DNA from: Bradyrhizobium sp. U87765 SZCCT0048
GTDB lineage: Bacteria > Pseudomonadota > Alphaproteobacteria > Rhizobiales > Xanthobacteraceae
DNA length: 64,000 nucleotides
Assembly: GCF_018131225.1 (NCBI RefSeq)
Contig: NZ_JAFCMM010000001.1
Location: 1,240,001-1,304,000, forward strand
Direction of reading: 5' to 3'
Shown here: positions 1 through 8,920 of the stretch, in pieces
Layout: each line of letters opens with the position of its first letter
Position numbering within the stretch: position 1 is the stretch's first letter
Program-made: the position numbers and the translations under genes
Notes under the pieces: model-generated
What the model was told of the DNA's origin: nothing
The model's input: the letters and a program-made list of their open reading frames with translations, nothing else
The model's database searches: none

Positions 1-1284
1 GCGCTGCCGTCGCGAGCGCCGCAGGACAAGGTCGCGCTATTCCACACCGGCGGCACCACCGGCCTGCCGAAGTTCGTGCCGCTGACAGCACACAATCTGG
101 CCGCGGCCGCGCTGATCTCCTGCTTCGGCTATGGCTACAGCGCGCGGGATCGCGTGCTCTGCGCGATGCCGATGTTCCATGTCGGTGGCCTGTTCGCCTG
201 CTCGCTGTTTCCACTCAGCGCCGGCGGCAGTCTCGCGATCCTCGGGCCGCTCGGCTATCGTGGCGAGGGAGTCGTCGCCGCGTTGCCTGCGACCATCGCC
301 GCCTCAAGGGCCAGCGTCGTCGTCGGACCTCCGACGGTCATGGCCCAGCTCGCCGGCAACCTGCCCGATCGCGCCGACCTGCCCAACCTCCGCCTCCTGA
401 TCAATGGCGCGGCGGCCTTGCCGCGAGCGGTCGGCGAGCGCCTGAGCAGCGGGCTCGGCGTCCCGGTCGTCGAGCCATGGGGCCTCACGGAGGCGACCCT
501 CGCCGTCACCAGCGGCCCGTTTCAAGGCGCCAACCGGCAGGGCTCGGTCGGGCTACCGCTGCCCTATTGCGAAGTCCGTGCGATGCGGACGGACACGAAC
601 GGCCACGTCATCGGCGATGCCGGTGAGGACATCGGCGTGCTGGCGATCCGCGGCCCCATGGTGTTCTCCGGCTATCTCAACCGCAGCGCCGACGAGCAAC
701 CCTTCTTTGCCGATGGCTGGCTCGACACCGGTGATCTCGGCCGCGTCGATCGCGACGGCTTCGTGTGGGTGACCGGCCGCGCCAAGGAGCTGATCAAGCG
801 CGGTGGGCATGGCATCGATCCCGGCACGATCGAGGATGCCCTCGCGGCCCACGACAGCGTGACGCTGGCGGCGGCGGTCGGCCGTCCCGACGCCTACGCC
901 GGCGAAGTTCCTGTTGCCTATGTCCAGCTGCGCCCGGGCGCAGCGGTCGATGAGGCGGAGCTGCTCGCCTTCGCATCCCGGCGCATCCGGGAGCGCGCCG
1001 CGATCCCCAAGGAGATCATCATCCTGCCGCAGCTGCCGGTCACGGCAGTGGGCAAGGTGCACAAGCAGCCGCTGAAGCTGGACATCACGCAACGCGCCGT
1101 CGAACGCCTCGTCCACGCCATCACCGGGCTCGACCAGCCAGCGGCCATCACCATTGCGCCCCATCCGCGCCACGGCCTGCTCGTCAAGGTGCGTGCCGCG
1201 CCCGCCTGCGTGCAGCCCATCAAGGACGCGCTCGGCGCGTTTGCCTTTGCCTTCGAAGTCGCCCCCTTCAATGAGGTCTCCTGA
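1..1284 (+). CDS. Acyl-CoA synthetase / AMP-dependent ligase, 5' end cut by window edge
   Basis: Activates a carboxylic acid to its acyl-CoA through an acyl-adenylate in the cytoplasm. The reading frame is open from base 1, so the N-terminus lies outside the window; 427 residues are visible. The adenylate-forming family motifs are clear: the nucleotide loop HTGGTTGLPK at visible residues 15-24, EPWGLTEA in the middle, GWLDTGDLG with the hinge region, and the C-terminal catalytic lysine context GKVHKQPLK. About 60 residues follow the usual end of the C-terminal domain. The thioesterase gene starts 2 nt after the stop, so the two are co-transcribed. The acid substrate cannot be read from the sequence. 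Confidence 0.9.
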   Translation, partial: ALPSRAPQDKVALFHTGGTTGLPKFVPLTAHNLAAAALISCFGYGYSARDRVLCAMPMFHVGGLFACSLFPLSAGGSLAILGPLGYRGEGVVAALPATIAASRASVVVGPPTVMAQLAGNLPDRADLPNLRLLINGAAALPRAVGERLSSGLGVPVVEPWGLTEATLAVTSGPFQGANRQGSVGLPLPYCEVRAMRTDTNGHVIGDAGEDIGVLAIRGPMVFSGYLNRSADEQPFFADGWLDTGDLGRVDRDGFVWVTGRAKELIKRGGHGIDPGTIEDALAAHDSVTLAAAVGRPDAYAGEVPVAYVQLRPGAAVDEAELLAFASRRIRERAAIPKEIIILPQLPVTAVGKVHKQPLKLDITQRAVERLVHAITGLDQPAAITIAPHPRHGLLVKVRAAPACVQPIKDALGAFAFAFEVAPFNEVS

Positions 1285-1286
1285 TC

Positions 1287-1736
1287 ATGCTCGACATCGA
1301 CGCCTTCCGCCGCATCGTGGAAACGGCCGCCTTTCACCAGTTCATCGGGCTCAGGCTCGACCGGGCCGACGAAGCCGCCGGTGTCGTGGTGCTGCGCCTG
1401 CCCTATGATCCTAAGCTCAGCATCTTCCCCGATGCCGGCGTCTACCATGGCGGCGTCATTGCCGCGCTGATCGATGTCGCCGGTGCGGTCGCCTGCGGCC
1501 TGAAGACCGGCCGCCCGACTCTGACCGCGAACTTCCGTGTCGACTTTCTCAAATCGCCGGCGAAGATCGACCTGATCGCCACCGGACGGCTGGTGCGGGC
1601 GGGCAAGACGCTGTCGGTCGCCGACATCGAAATCAGCGACGATCAAGGTGAAGTCTACGCTATCGGCCGTGGGACGTTCTCCACCGCTGCTTCCTTCAAG
1701 GCGATCAATGCCGGCGCCGAGAGCGCCGCGACCTGA
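1287..1736 (+). CDS. PaaI-type hotdog-fold thioesterase
   Basis: A 149-residue hotdog thioesterase, probably hydrolysing an acyl-CoA to free acid and CoA. The family signature is YHGGVIAALID at residues 53-63, where HGG and the aspartate match the PaaI/YdiI active-site helix. A GAGG ribosome-binding site lies just before the ATG, inside the end of the upstream acyl-CoA synthetase gene. The pairing with that ligase suggests release of stalled CoA esters or turnover of the same substrate. Length is normal for the family. Substrate unknown. Confidence 0.88.
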   Translation: MLDIDAFRRIVETAAFHQFIGLRLDRADEAAGVVVLRLPYDPKLSIFPDAGVYHGGVIAALIDVAGAVACGLKTGRPTLTANFRVDFLKSPAKIDLIATGRLVRAGKTLSVADIEISDDQGEVYAIGRGTFSTAASFKAINAGAESAAT

Positions 1737-1769
1737 CGCCAACCGCCATCCTGCAGGGAATATGCCGCC

Positions 1770-2936
1770 ATGGACCTGATCCCGTCGATTGTCGCCCGGC
1801 ACGCCGAAATGACCGCCTGGCGCCGGCAGTTGCATGCCCGCCCCGAGATCGGCTTCGAGGAGGTCGAAACTGCCGCATTCGTCGCCGACCGGTTGCGGGC
1901 TGCCGGGATCGCCGTTCACACCGGGCTCGCCGGTACCGGCGTCGTTGGCGTGATCGAGGGGCGCCCGGGCTCGCGCAGCATCGGCCTCCGCGCCGACATG
2001 GATGCGCTGCCGATGGACGAGGCCGGCGACAGGCCGTGGCGATCGACCATTCCCGGTCGCTTTCATGGCTGTGGCCACGATGGCCACACCGTGATGCTGC
2101 TCGCCGCCGCGCTCCATCTCGCCGCGACGCGTGATTTCGACGGCCGCGTCGTCGTCGTGTTCCAACCGGCTGAGGAAGGTCTCGGCGGCGGCCGTGTGAT
2201 GGTCGAGGCCGGCCTGTTCGAGCGCTTCCCCTGCGACGAGATCTATGCGCTGCACAACATGCCGCTGCTGCCGTTCGGCCAGGCCTCGGTTCGTCCGGGG
2301 CCGGCCCTCGCCTCATTCGATCGTTTCGAGGTGACGATCCGCGGCGTCGGCGGCCATGCGGCGATGCCGCACAAGACGATCGATCCCGGCCTGACCATGG
2401 CGCATGTGGTGGTGGCGCTGCAGGCGCTGGTCGCACGCAACACCGACCCGCTGCAGGCGGCGGTGCTGAGCGTCACCCAGATGAATGTTGGCACCACCCA
2501 CAACGTCATCGCGAGCGAGGCGCGTTTCGCCGGCACGGTCCGTGCGCTTGACGAAGCGGCGCGCGCAATCATCGAGGCCGGGTTCAGCCGCACCGTGCAG
2601 CATGTCGCGCAGGCCTACGGCGCACAGGCAGATATCGCCTACATCCGGGAATACCCCGTGCTGATCAACGATGCCGCTGCCAGCCGGCAGGCCGGCGCGG
2701 CGATCGAGGCCACACTCGGCCGCGACGGCTTTGCGGCCGCGTTTCCACCGTTGATGGCCGCCGAAGACTTTGCGTTCATGCTGCAGCAGCGACCCGGCGC
2801 CTACCTGCTGGTGGGTCAGGGGACGGGTCCGGAATCGCCGATGGTCCACCACCCGGCCTATGACTTCAACGACGACATCCTGCCGATCGGCGCCAGCCTG
2901 CTATGCCAGTTCGTCGAACTGCGCGGCGTAAATTGA
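1770..2936 (+). CDS. M20 family metallo-amidohydrolase (hippurate hydrolase / HipO-like)
   Basis: A 388-residue M20D-type peptidase/amidohydrolase that cleaves N-acyl amide bonds using a two-metal centre. Visible motifs are RADMDALP (74-81), HGCGHDGH (99-106, metal ligands) and PAEEG (133-137, catalytic Glu), then a dimerisation domain and the C-terminal metal-ligand region around MAAEDFAFM and HHPAYDFND. It closes the plus-strand operon after the ligase and thioesterase and runs tail-to-tail into the 2-hydroxy-acid oxidase with a 6-nt gap. A plausible role is freeing an aromatic or aliphatic acid from an amino-acid conjugate for activation by the ligase; this is inferred from context only. 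Confidence 0.9.
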   Translation: MDLIPSIVARHAEMTAWRRQLHARPEIGFEEVETAAFVADRLRAAGIAVHTGLAGTGVVGVIEGRPGSRSIGLRADMDALPMDEAGDRPWRSTIPGRFHGCGHDGHTVMLLAAALHLAATRDFDGRVVVVFQPAEEGLGGGRVMVEAGLFERFPCDEIYALHNMPLLPFGQASVRPGPALASFDRFEVTIRGVGGHAAMPHKTIDPGLTMAHVVVALQALVARNTDPLQAAVLSVTQMNVGTTHNVIASEARFAGTVRALDEAARAIIEAGFSRTVQHVAQAYGAQADIAYIREYPVLINDAAASRQAGAAIEATLGRDGFAAAFPPLMAAEDFAFMLQQRPGAYLLVGQGTGPESPMVHHPAYDFNDDILPIGASLLCQFVELRGVN

Positions 2937-2942
2937 GCGGCC

Positions 2943-4097
2943 TCAGCGGCCGCCCGCGAACAGGAAGCGCTCGTTGATCTCGGCCGGCGATGTCACACCG
3001 AGCTGCGCGCAGGTCTGGCCGAGCTCGGCCTTCAGCAGATTGATCGCATGACCGGCGCCGCCCGGCATGCCGGCGACGCCATACATCACCGCCCGCCCGA
3101 TCAGCGTGAAGTCCGCGCCGGCGGCGAGCGCCTTGGCGACGTCCTCGCCGGCACGGATGCCGCCATCGAAGATCAGCGGAAAGTCCGGGCCGACCTTGGC
3201 ACGGATCGCCGGCAGGGCCTCGATGGTCGCCGCCGCGCCGCTGAGCTGGCGGCCGCCATGGTTCGACACCACCACCGCATCGGCGCCGATGTCGCGCCCC
3301 CGCGCCGCGTCTTCGGGCGACAGAATGCCCTTGAGGATCATCTTTCCCTTCCAGCGCGCCCGGATCGCACGGACGAGGTCGAGGTCGAGCCGGCCCGAGC
3401 TCTGTTCGGCCATCAGGGTCGCCAGCGACGATGCGCTGGCGTTGCGCTCGGCGTAGGGCTCGAGGTTGGCGAAGCGCGGCGCACCCTTGCGCAGGGCAGC
3501 GAAGCTCCATGCCGGATGCCTCGCCAGCTCGATGCCCCACATCGCCGACGGCTTGAGCGGCAGGCTGAGGCCATTGTGCTGGTCGCGCAGCCGGCGGCCC
3601 GGCGCCGGCACGTCGACCGTGACCACCAGCACCTGAAAGCCCGCCCGCGCGACACGCTCCAGCAGATCGTCGACGATCGCCTGTGACTTGCCGACATAGA
3701 GCTGGAACCAGGCGTGCTCCGGCGCAATCGCCGCGATCCGCTCCAGTGCGGTGGTGCCCGCCGTGGACAGGATGTAGGGGATATCCGCGTCCCGCGCCGC
3801 CGCCGCGACCAGTTCGTCCGCGCCCGGCCAGATCAGGTTGCCCATGCCGATCGGCGCGACGCCGAACGGCGCCGACCACTGCCGGCCGAGAAAGCTCGTC
3901 GCGAGCGACCGCCCTTCGACATTGACCATCGCCCGCGGCAACAGCCGCAGGCTCTCGAGCGCGGCGCGGTTGCGGTTGAGCCCCGCCTCCGTGCCCGCGC
4001 CACCGTCGAGAAAATCGAACGCAAAACGCGGAATGCGCCTGCGCGCCTTCTCACGAAGGCTGTCGATCGAGTACGTGCCGGGTGCGGTCATGGTCAC
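2943..4097 (-). CDS. FMN-dependent alpha-hydroxy-acid oxidase/dehydrogenase (lactate/mandelate dehydrogenase type)
   Basis: Oxidises an (S)-2-hydroxy acid to the 2-keto acid with FMN. The 384-residue protein fits the family. The catalytic His280 lies in SNHGGRQ (278-284), the flavin lysine region is MILKGIL (253-259), and the phosphate-binding part is FDGGIRAG (310-317). The start codon overlaps the stop of the upstream ThDP enzyme gene (4 nt), so the two are translationally coupled. The product of this enzyme is the expected substrate of that decarboxylase, which supports a mandelate-like order of reactions. Glycolate, L-lactate or an aliphatic 2-hydroxy acid are alternatives. Confidence 0.92.
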   Translation of the reverse strand: MTMTAPGTYSIDSLREKARRRIPRFAFDFLDGGAGTEAGLNRNRAALESLRLLPRAMVNVEGRSLATSFLGRQWSAPFGVAPIGMGNLIWPGADELVAAAARDADIPYILSTAGTTALERIAAIAPEHAWFQLYVGKSQAIVDDLLERVARAGFQVLVVTVDVPAPGRRLRDQHNGLSLPLKPSAMWGIELARHPAWSFAALRKGAPRFANLEPYAERNASASSLATLMAEQSSGRLDLDLVRAIRARWKGKMILKGILSPEDAARGRDIGADAVVVSNHGGRQLSGAAATIEALPAIRAKVGPDFPLIFDGGIRAGEDVAKALAAGADFTLIGRAVMYGVAGMPGGAGHAINLLKAELGQTCAQLGVTSPAEINERFLFAGGR

Positions 4098-5836
4098 GGC
4101 GCGATACGGATTTCGACCAGCGCCTGGGTCTTCTCGGTGCGCACGTGGGTGATCGCCCGCTTCAGCGCCGCCGCAAGCTCATCGCCCTTTTCCACCTTGA
4201 TGGTGAAGGCACGGCTCGCTTCCGCGACCTTGGTGAAATCCGGCGACGGCTCCAGCGAGATCAACGGCATCTTGTTGGTCTTCGCCGCAAACCCCTTCGG
4301 ATAGACGTCAAGCACCGAGTGGCGCACAGCGCCCCATTCCGAGTTGTTGAGGATCAGCACCAGCACCGGCAGGTTCATGGCCTCGGCGATCTGATGGCAG
4401 GCCACCGGATTGCTGAACATGTACGAGCCATCGCCCATGGTGGCGACCACGAGGCGGTCGGGACCTGCGAGCTGCAGGCCGAGCGCGCACGGGAACGACC
4501 AGCCGAGACCACCGGAATGCGGCTCCTGGTACCAGGATTGGTGGGCACCGAGGGTCATCGGCTCCAGCGGTGCGCCGAGTTCGGACAGCACGGTGGCATC
4601 GAGCCCGGCGATGGCCTCCGACAGGCAGTGGCTGACCCACGCCTTGGTCATGAGGTCGCCATTGCCGAGTTCGGCCTGCTTGCGAACCTCCGCGCGGCGC
4701 GCGGTGTGCGCCGCAGTCACCTCGGCGCGACGGCTGTCGCGAACCGCGGCCGTAGCGTCAAGATGAGGCTGCAGCCGCGTTGCGAGTTCGGCCAGGATGT
4801 CCGTGGCCTCGCCGACCAGCGACACGTCGGCCTGGAAGTTGCGGACGGGGAAGCGCGCATACAGCGGATCCTGCCCGATCTGGATCACCTTGCAAGTCGG
4901 CGGCACCTCGTGCGCCGCCGGCGACCACGGCGCCAGCGAGTCGATGACAATGATCACATCGGCGTCCTTGAGCCACGGCTTCGGGTCGCTGCCGACCGAC
5001 ATCGGATGGTCGGTGGCGATGGCGAGCTTGACCGCCCAATACTGCGACACCGGAATGCCCCAAGTCTGCGCCAGCTCGGCGAGCGTCGCAAAACCCTCGG
5101 CCGATCCCGTACCACGCTGGGCGATGATCACCGGCTTCTTGGCGTTGGCGATCAACTGCGCCGCAACATCCAGTGCCGACGGCTGCGGCGCGGCGATGGC
5201 GGGCATCATGCGCGGCAGTGCGTCGAGCTGATCCGCCGGGCATAGCTCGCACAGCACTTCGCGCGGCAGGCTGAGATACACCGGCCCCTTCGGGGTCGAG
5301 TTCGCGATCGCATAGGCGCGGTCGATGATCTCGAGCGCCTGCTCGGGGAAACGCAGCTCGTAGTCCCACTTCGACGCTTCGCGGACGAGCGCCGTCTGGT
5401 CGCGCATCTCCTGGCCCCAGCCGATCGGCACCGTACGGGTGCCGAGGCGGCCGCTTTCGGTCACCGGCGTGCGGCCCGAGAATAGCAGCACCGGAATGTG
5501 CTCGGTCGCCGCGTTGATCGCGCCGATGGCACAATTGGCGAGGCCAACATTGGTATGCGCCATCACCGCCTGGGCGCGGCCGGTGCCGAGATAGTAGCCG
5601 TGGGCCATGCCCATGGCGGCATGCTCGTGCGGGATCACGATCGCCCGGGGTAAATCGATGTCCTTCGCCGTGGCTTCCGCCAATCCCTCGATGATCGGCG
5701 GGAAGTCGGTGCCGGAGTTGGCGAAGATGTAGTCGACGCCGACCGCCTTGAGGCGGGCCAGCACCGCGCCGCCCGCGGTGATCTTCGGGGTGTCGGTCGA
5801 CGCCGCACCGGCGGCGTTGTCGGTTGCTTTGGTCAT
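4094..5836 (-). CDS. Thiamine-diphosphate-dependent 2-keto-acid decarboxylase-like enzyme (ALS/benzoylformate decarboxylase superfamily)
   Basis: A 580-residue ThDP enzyme with the three-domain layout of acetolactate synthase and benzoylformate decarboxylase. The catalytic glutamate is probably Glu71 in IPHEHAAMGMAHG, and the ThDP/Mg2+ motif runs from GDGSY to LILNN at about residues 468-498. It sits between a 2-hydroxy-acid oxidase and, further upstream, an aldehyde dehydrogenase, which suggests conversion of a 2-keto acid to aldehyde plus CO2. It is longer than typical benzoylformate decarboxylase, and a carboligase or 2-hydroxyacyl-CoA lyase role cannot be excluded. Its stop and start abut neighbouring genes, giving a tight operon. 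Confidence 0.85.
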   Translation of the reverse strand: MTKATDNAAGAASTDTPKITAGGAVLARLKAVGVDYIFANSGTDFPPIIEGLAEATAKDIDLPRAIVIPHEHAAMGMAHGYYLGTGRAQAVMAHTNVGLANCAIGAINAATEHIPVLLFSGRTPVTESGRLGTRTVPIGWGQEMRDQTALVREASKWDYELRFPEQALEIIDRAYAIANSTPKGPVYLSLPREVLCELCPADQLDALPRMMPAIAAPQPSALDVAAQLIANAKKPVIIAQRGTGSAEGFATLAELAQTWGIPVSQYWAVKLAIATDHPMSVGSDPKPWLKDADVIIVIDSLAPWSPAAHEVPPTCKVIQIGQDPLYARFPVRNFQADVSLVGEATDILAELATRLQPHLDATAAVRDSRRAEVTAAHTARRAEVRKQAELGNGDLMTKAWVSHCLSEAIAGLDATVLSELGAPLEPMTLGAHQSWYQEPHSGGLGWSFPCALGLQLAGPDRLVVATMGDGSYMFSNPVACHQIAEAMNLPVLVLILNNSEWGAVRHSVLDVYPKGFAAKTNKMPLISLEPSPDFTKVAEASRAFTIKVEKGDELAAALKRAITHVRTEKTQALVEIRIAP

Positions 5837-7144
5837 TTACTGTCCCATCATTTGCTGCGGCAGCCAGGTGGCGAGCAGCGGGAAGAGAATAAGGATGACG
5901 AGGCGGATCAGGTCGGTGACCACGAACGGCAGCACGCCGGCGAAAATCGTCGACATGTTGACGTCCTTGATCACGCTCTTGATCACGAACACGTTCATGC
6001 CGACCGGCGGATGGATCAGGCCGAGTTCGACCGTCATCACGATGATCACGCCGAACCAGATCGGATCGAAGCCCAATGCCGTGACCACCGGGAATACGAT
6101 CGGCACGGTGAGGATGATCATCGCCATGGCGTCCATCAGGCAGCCGAGCACGAGATACATCAGCAGGATCAGCGCCAGCACGCCGTAGGCGCCGATGCCA
6201 AGACCCGTCAGGAACGTGGTGACGTGCTGCGGCGTCTGGGTGATGGTGAGAAAGTAGCCGAAGCACAGCGCGCCGATCAGCACGGTGAATACCGCCGCCG
6301 CCGTGCGCGTCGCCTGCAGCAGCGACTGCAGGATACCCTGGCCGTTGAGCTTGCCGCGCGCAACGCCGATGACAAAGGCGCCGACCGCGCCGACCGCGCC
6401 CGCTTCCGTCGGGATGAACAGGCCGCCATAGAGCCCGCCGATCACGAATACGAACAGCAGCAGCGGCGACCACACGTCGCGCAGCGCCGTGGTGCGCTCG
6501 GCCCAGCTGCTCCTGGGGCCCGCCGGCAGGAAGCCCGGCCGCACCCGGCCGATGATGGCGATGGTGATCATGTGCATAGCGATCGCCAGCAGGCCCGGGA
6601 TGATGCCGGCGACGAACAGCTTGCCGATGTCCTGCTGGGTGATGATGCCGTACACCGCCAGAACCGTCGACGGCGGCAGCATCGCGCCGAGCGTGCCGCC
6701 GACCGCGATGACGCCGGTCGCGAACGACTGCGGATAGTTGAAGCGCCGCATCTCGGGGTAAGCCACCGCCGAGAAGGTCGCGGCGGTCGCCACCGACGAG
6801 CCGGAGATCGCGGCGAAGCCGCCGCAGGCAGCGATGGTCGCGATGCCGAGGCCGCCGCGCCAGTGGCCAACAAAGGTGTTGGCGGCGCGGAACAGCTCGC
6901 GGCTGATGCCGGACACCGACACGAAGGCGCCCATCAGCAGGAACATCGGGATGACGCCGAAGGTGTAGTCGGTGACCGTGCGCATGGTGGTCTGGCCGAC
7001 CAGCTTGAGCGCAGGGCCGAAGCCGGTCAGGTAGCCGAAGCCGGTGACGCCGACGAGGCCCATGGCCATGCCGACGGGCACGCGCAGCAGCATCAGGACG
7101 AAAAGGGAGACGAAGCCGAGGACGGCGACGGTTTCAGGGGTCAC
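5837..7144 (-). CDS. dctM: TRAP transporter large permease (DctM family)
   Basis: The 435-residue multispanning membrane subunit of a tripartite ATP-independent periplasmic transporter, using an ion gradient to import the solute delivered by the DctP protein. About a dozen hydrophobic segments are visible, with the family motif region FVATAATFSAVAYPEM-like around residues 125-140 and conserved PPS (LPPST) and HPPVGMN stretches. It starts with GTG, 6 nt after the small-permease stop, and its own stop immediately abuts the ThDP enzyme start codon. It is encoded with DctQ and DctP in the usual P-Q-M order. Confidence 0.94.
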   Translation of the reverse strand: MTPETVAVLGFVSLFVLMLLRVPVGMAMGLVGVTGFGYLTGFGPALKLVGQTTMRTVTDYTFGVIPMFLLMGAFVSVSGISRELFRAANTFVGHWRGGLGIATIAACGGFAAISGSSVATAATFSAVAYPEMRRFNYPQSFATGVIAVGGTLGAMLPPSTVLAVYGIITQQDIGKLFVAGIIPGLLAIAMHMITIAIIGRVRPGFLPAGPRSSWAERTTALRDVWSPLLLFVFVIGGLYGGLFIPTEAGAVGAVGAFVIGVARGKLNGQGILQSLLQATRTAAAVFTVLIGALCFGYFLTITQTPQHVTTFLTGLGIGAYGVLALILLMYLVLGCLMDAMAMIILTVPIVFPVVTALGFDPIWFGVIIVMTVELGLIHPPVGMNVFVIKSVIKDVNMSTIFAGVLPFVVTDLIRLVILILFPLLATWLPQQMMGQ

Positions 7145-7150
7145 GGCCGT

Positions 7151-7714
7151 TCACTCCGCTGTCTTGACTTTGGCATCATGGACATCTTCCGGATGGAAGA
7201 TCAGGCGATAGGTCCGGATCGCGATCAGCAGCACCGCCGAGACGTCGCCGATCCAGGCGACCGCGAAGAACGGCCAGTTCGGCAGCCGCAGGTCGTAGGT
7301 CAGCACGTTGTCCTGGTAGGTGGTGTGCACCTTGTCGAACAGCGTGATGGTCTGCACGGTCACCACGAACAGCAGCACCAGCGTCGCGAAGATATCGATC
7401 AGCCGCTGGTAGCGCGGCGTCGCATTCGCCCACACAAGATCGACGGTGATGTGAGACCCGCGGTAGCTGGTCGCCGCAATGCCCCAGAAGATCAGGATGC
7501 CGAGCAGCAGCCGGCCGAAGTCGTAGTAGTCCGGGATGGTCACGGCAAAGAACTTGCGCATGACGATGGCGATGAAGGTGTTCAGCGCCACGATGCCGAC
7601 GAAAGCGGCGGCGATCAGCTCGATCGTGTCAATGAAGCGGTCCATCAGGCTTTTGCTGCCTGACGGTGACGGCGCTAGCGCGCCGTCCTGACTGACTTCC
7701 GGTTGTGCGGTCAT
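7151..7714 (-). CDS. dctQ: TRAP transporter small permease (DctQ family)
   Basis: The four-helix small membrane subunit that pairs with DctM. The ATG at 7714 gives MTAQPEVSQDG and a 187-residue protein; a longer frame upstream runs into the DctP gene and is not supported. Hydrophobic segments occur around IELIAAAFVGIVALNTFIAIVM, LLLGILIFWGIAA, LVLLFVVTVQ and WPFFAVAWIGDVSAVLLIAI. It has a hydrophilic N-terminus of about 25 residues. It lies between dctP and dctM with a hairpin separating it from dctP. Confidence 0.9.
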   Translation of the reverse strand: MTAQPEVSQDGALAPSPSGSKSLMDRFIDTIELIAAAFVGIVALNTFIAIVMRKFFAVTIPDYYDFGRLLLGILIFWGIAATSYRGSHITVDLVWANATPRYQRLIDIFATLVLLFVVTVQTITLFDKVHTTYQDNVLTYDLRLPNWPFFAVAWIGDVSAVLLIAIRTYRLIFHPEDVHDAKVKTAE

Positions 7715-7768
7715 CGGGTCCCTGGGGGTGGAACGGGTGAAACAGGCAGTCCAGAGCAACAGAAGATC

Positions 7769-7798
7769 CGTGCGGCGGCCGACATCGACCGCCGCACG
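7769..7798 (-). promoter_or_regulatory. GC-rich intercistronic hairpin between dctP and dctQ
   Basis: Perfect 10-bp inverted repeat: CGTGCGGCGG at 7769-7778 and its complement at 7789-7798, with a 10-nt loop. It begins 18 nt after the dctP stop and has no U-tract. It probably protects the 3' end of the dctP message or partly terminates transcription, raising binding protein relative to permease. Three other binding-protein genes in this window have the same arrangement. Confidence 0.6.
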
Positions 7799-7815
7799 CT
7801 GTCGGGAGACGCGGC

Positions 7816-8838
7816 TCAGATACCGGCGTCGTGCTTCTTGATGGCGGCGTCGAGGTCCGCCTGAACCTTGACCGGGTCGGCGCCAGCGGCCTTGACCGAG
7901 TCCGCCCAGCTCGACCGCAGCACCTGCGTCGCGGTCTTCCACTGTGCGATCTGCTCGTCCGTCAGCTTGTAGACCTCATGCCCCGGCAGGGCGCGCATCT
8001 TGACGCGACCGTTAGCCTCGAACTCGGTCCACGGGTCGGAGACCTTGGCCGCCCATTCCGGCGAGCAGTGGTCGTCGAACACCTTCTTCTGGGCGTCCGA
8101 CATCGCATTGTAGGTCTTGAGATTGACGTTGTAGGTGAACACCGTGGTGTAGAGCGGCGTGTCGATGTGGTACTTCACGACCTTGTCGATGCCGAACAGG
8201 AAAACCGAACCCCACGGGAACGCGATCTCGTCGGCGACGCCGCGCTCCAGCGCGTCACGCGATTCAGGCGCCGACGCCTGCACGTTGGTGCCGCCGAGCA
8301 GCTTGACCATTTCGGCGAACGTGCTCTGGGCGGGACGCACCTTCAGGCCGCTCAGATCGCTCGGCACGACGATCTTCTTCTTGCCATGCAGCGAACCGGG
8401 ATCGTGGATGAAGGCGAAGCACAGCTTGGTGTCCTTCATCTCGGTCGGCGCGTATTTGCGGTACCACTCATCGAGCGCCATCGTTCCCTTCTTGCCGTCA
8501 CCGAAGGTGAACGGGATCTGGCCGGCGGCCACGATCGGGAAGCGGCCCGGCTGGTAGCCGGGATTGACGTAGGTCACGTCGGCGATGCCGTCGCGCGCCA
8601 TGTCGTAGTGGTCGAACGCCTTGCCGAGCTGCTCGGAGGGGAACACGATACCCTTGATCGTGCCGCCCGAGGCCTTTTCGAGATCGGCGGCCCAGGCCTG
8701 GGTCGCCGGAACCAGCGGATGCGCCGGCGGCACCCACAGCGAGATCTTCAGGGTGATGGTCTTGTCCTGCGCCATCGCCGGGGTCAGCGCGGACATCGTC
8801 CCCGCCATCGCGAGCGCCAGCAGTGTCGTCTTCTTCAA
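7816..8838 (-). CDS. dctP: TRAP transporter periplasmic substrate-binding protein (DctP family)
   Basis: A 340-residue periplasmic receptor. A Sec signal peptide ends near AMA|Q at residue 23. The DctP fold is recognisable, including LSGLKVRPAQST, whose arginine usually contacts the ligand carboxylate, and PWGSVFLFG. It heads a transcript with DctQ, DctM, the ThDP decarboxylase and the hydroxy-acid oxidase, so the ligand is probably an organic acid such as a 2-hydroxy acid. A palindrome that may be an operator lies about 75 bp upstream. Confidence 0.92.
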   Translation of the reverse strand: MKKTTLLALAMAGTMSALTPAMAQDKTITLKISLWVPPAHPLVPATQAWAADLEKASGGTIKGIVFPSEQLGKAFDHYDMARDGIADVTYVNPGYQPGRFPIVAAGQIPFTFGDGKKGTMALDEWYRKYAPTEMKDTKLCFAFIHDPGSLHGKKKIVVPSDLSGLKVRPAQSTFAEMVKLLGGTNVQASAPESRDALERGVADEIAFPWGSVFLFGIDKVVKYHIDTPLYTTVFTYNVNLKTYNAMSDAQKKVFDDHCSPEWAAKVSDPWTEFEANGRVKMRALPGHEVYKLTDEQIAQWKTATQVLRSSWADSVKAAGADPVKVQADLDAAIKKHDAGI

Positions 8839-8910
8839 AGGTCTCTCCTCCCTCGGTGGTGAAAGCCGAACTTGACCGGGAAGCCCGGCTGTTCCGTCAT
8901 GCTAGTTATT

Positions 8911-8920
8911 TAACATGTTA
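8911..8920. promoter_or_regulatory. Palindrome upstream of dctP, candidate MarR-type operator
   Basis: TAACATGTTA is a perfect 10-bp palindrome flanked by CTAG at 8902-8905 and 8922-8925. It overlaps the stop codon of the MarR-family gene and is the only striking symmetry in the short gap before dctP. MarR regulators often bind such AT-rich palindromes. It shares only the TATCTAG edge with the site upstream of the aldehyde dehydrogenase, so it could be a second, weaker site for the same protein or a site for another regulator. Confidence 0.4.
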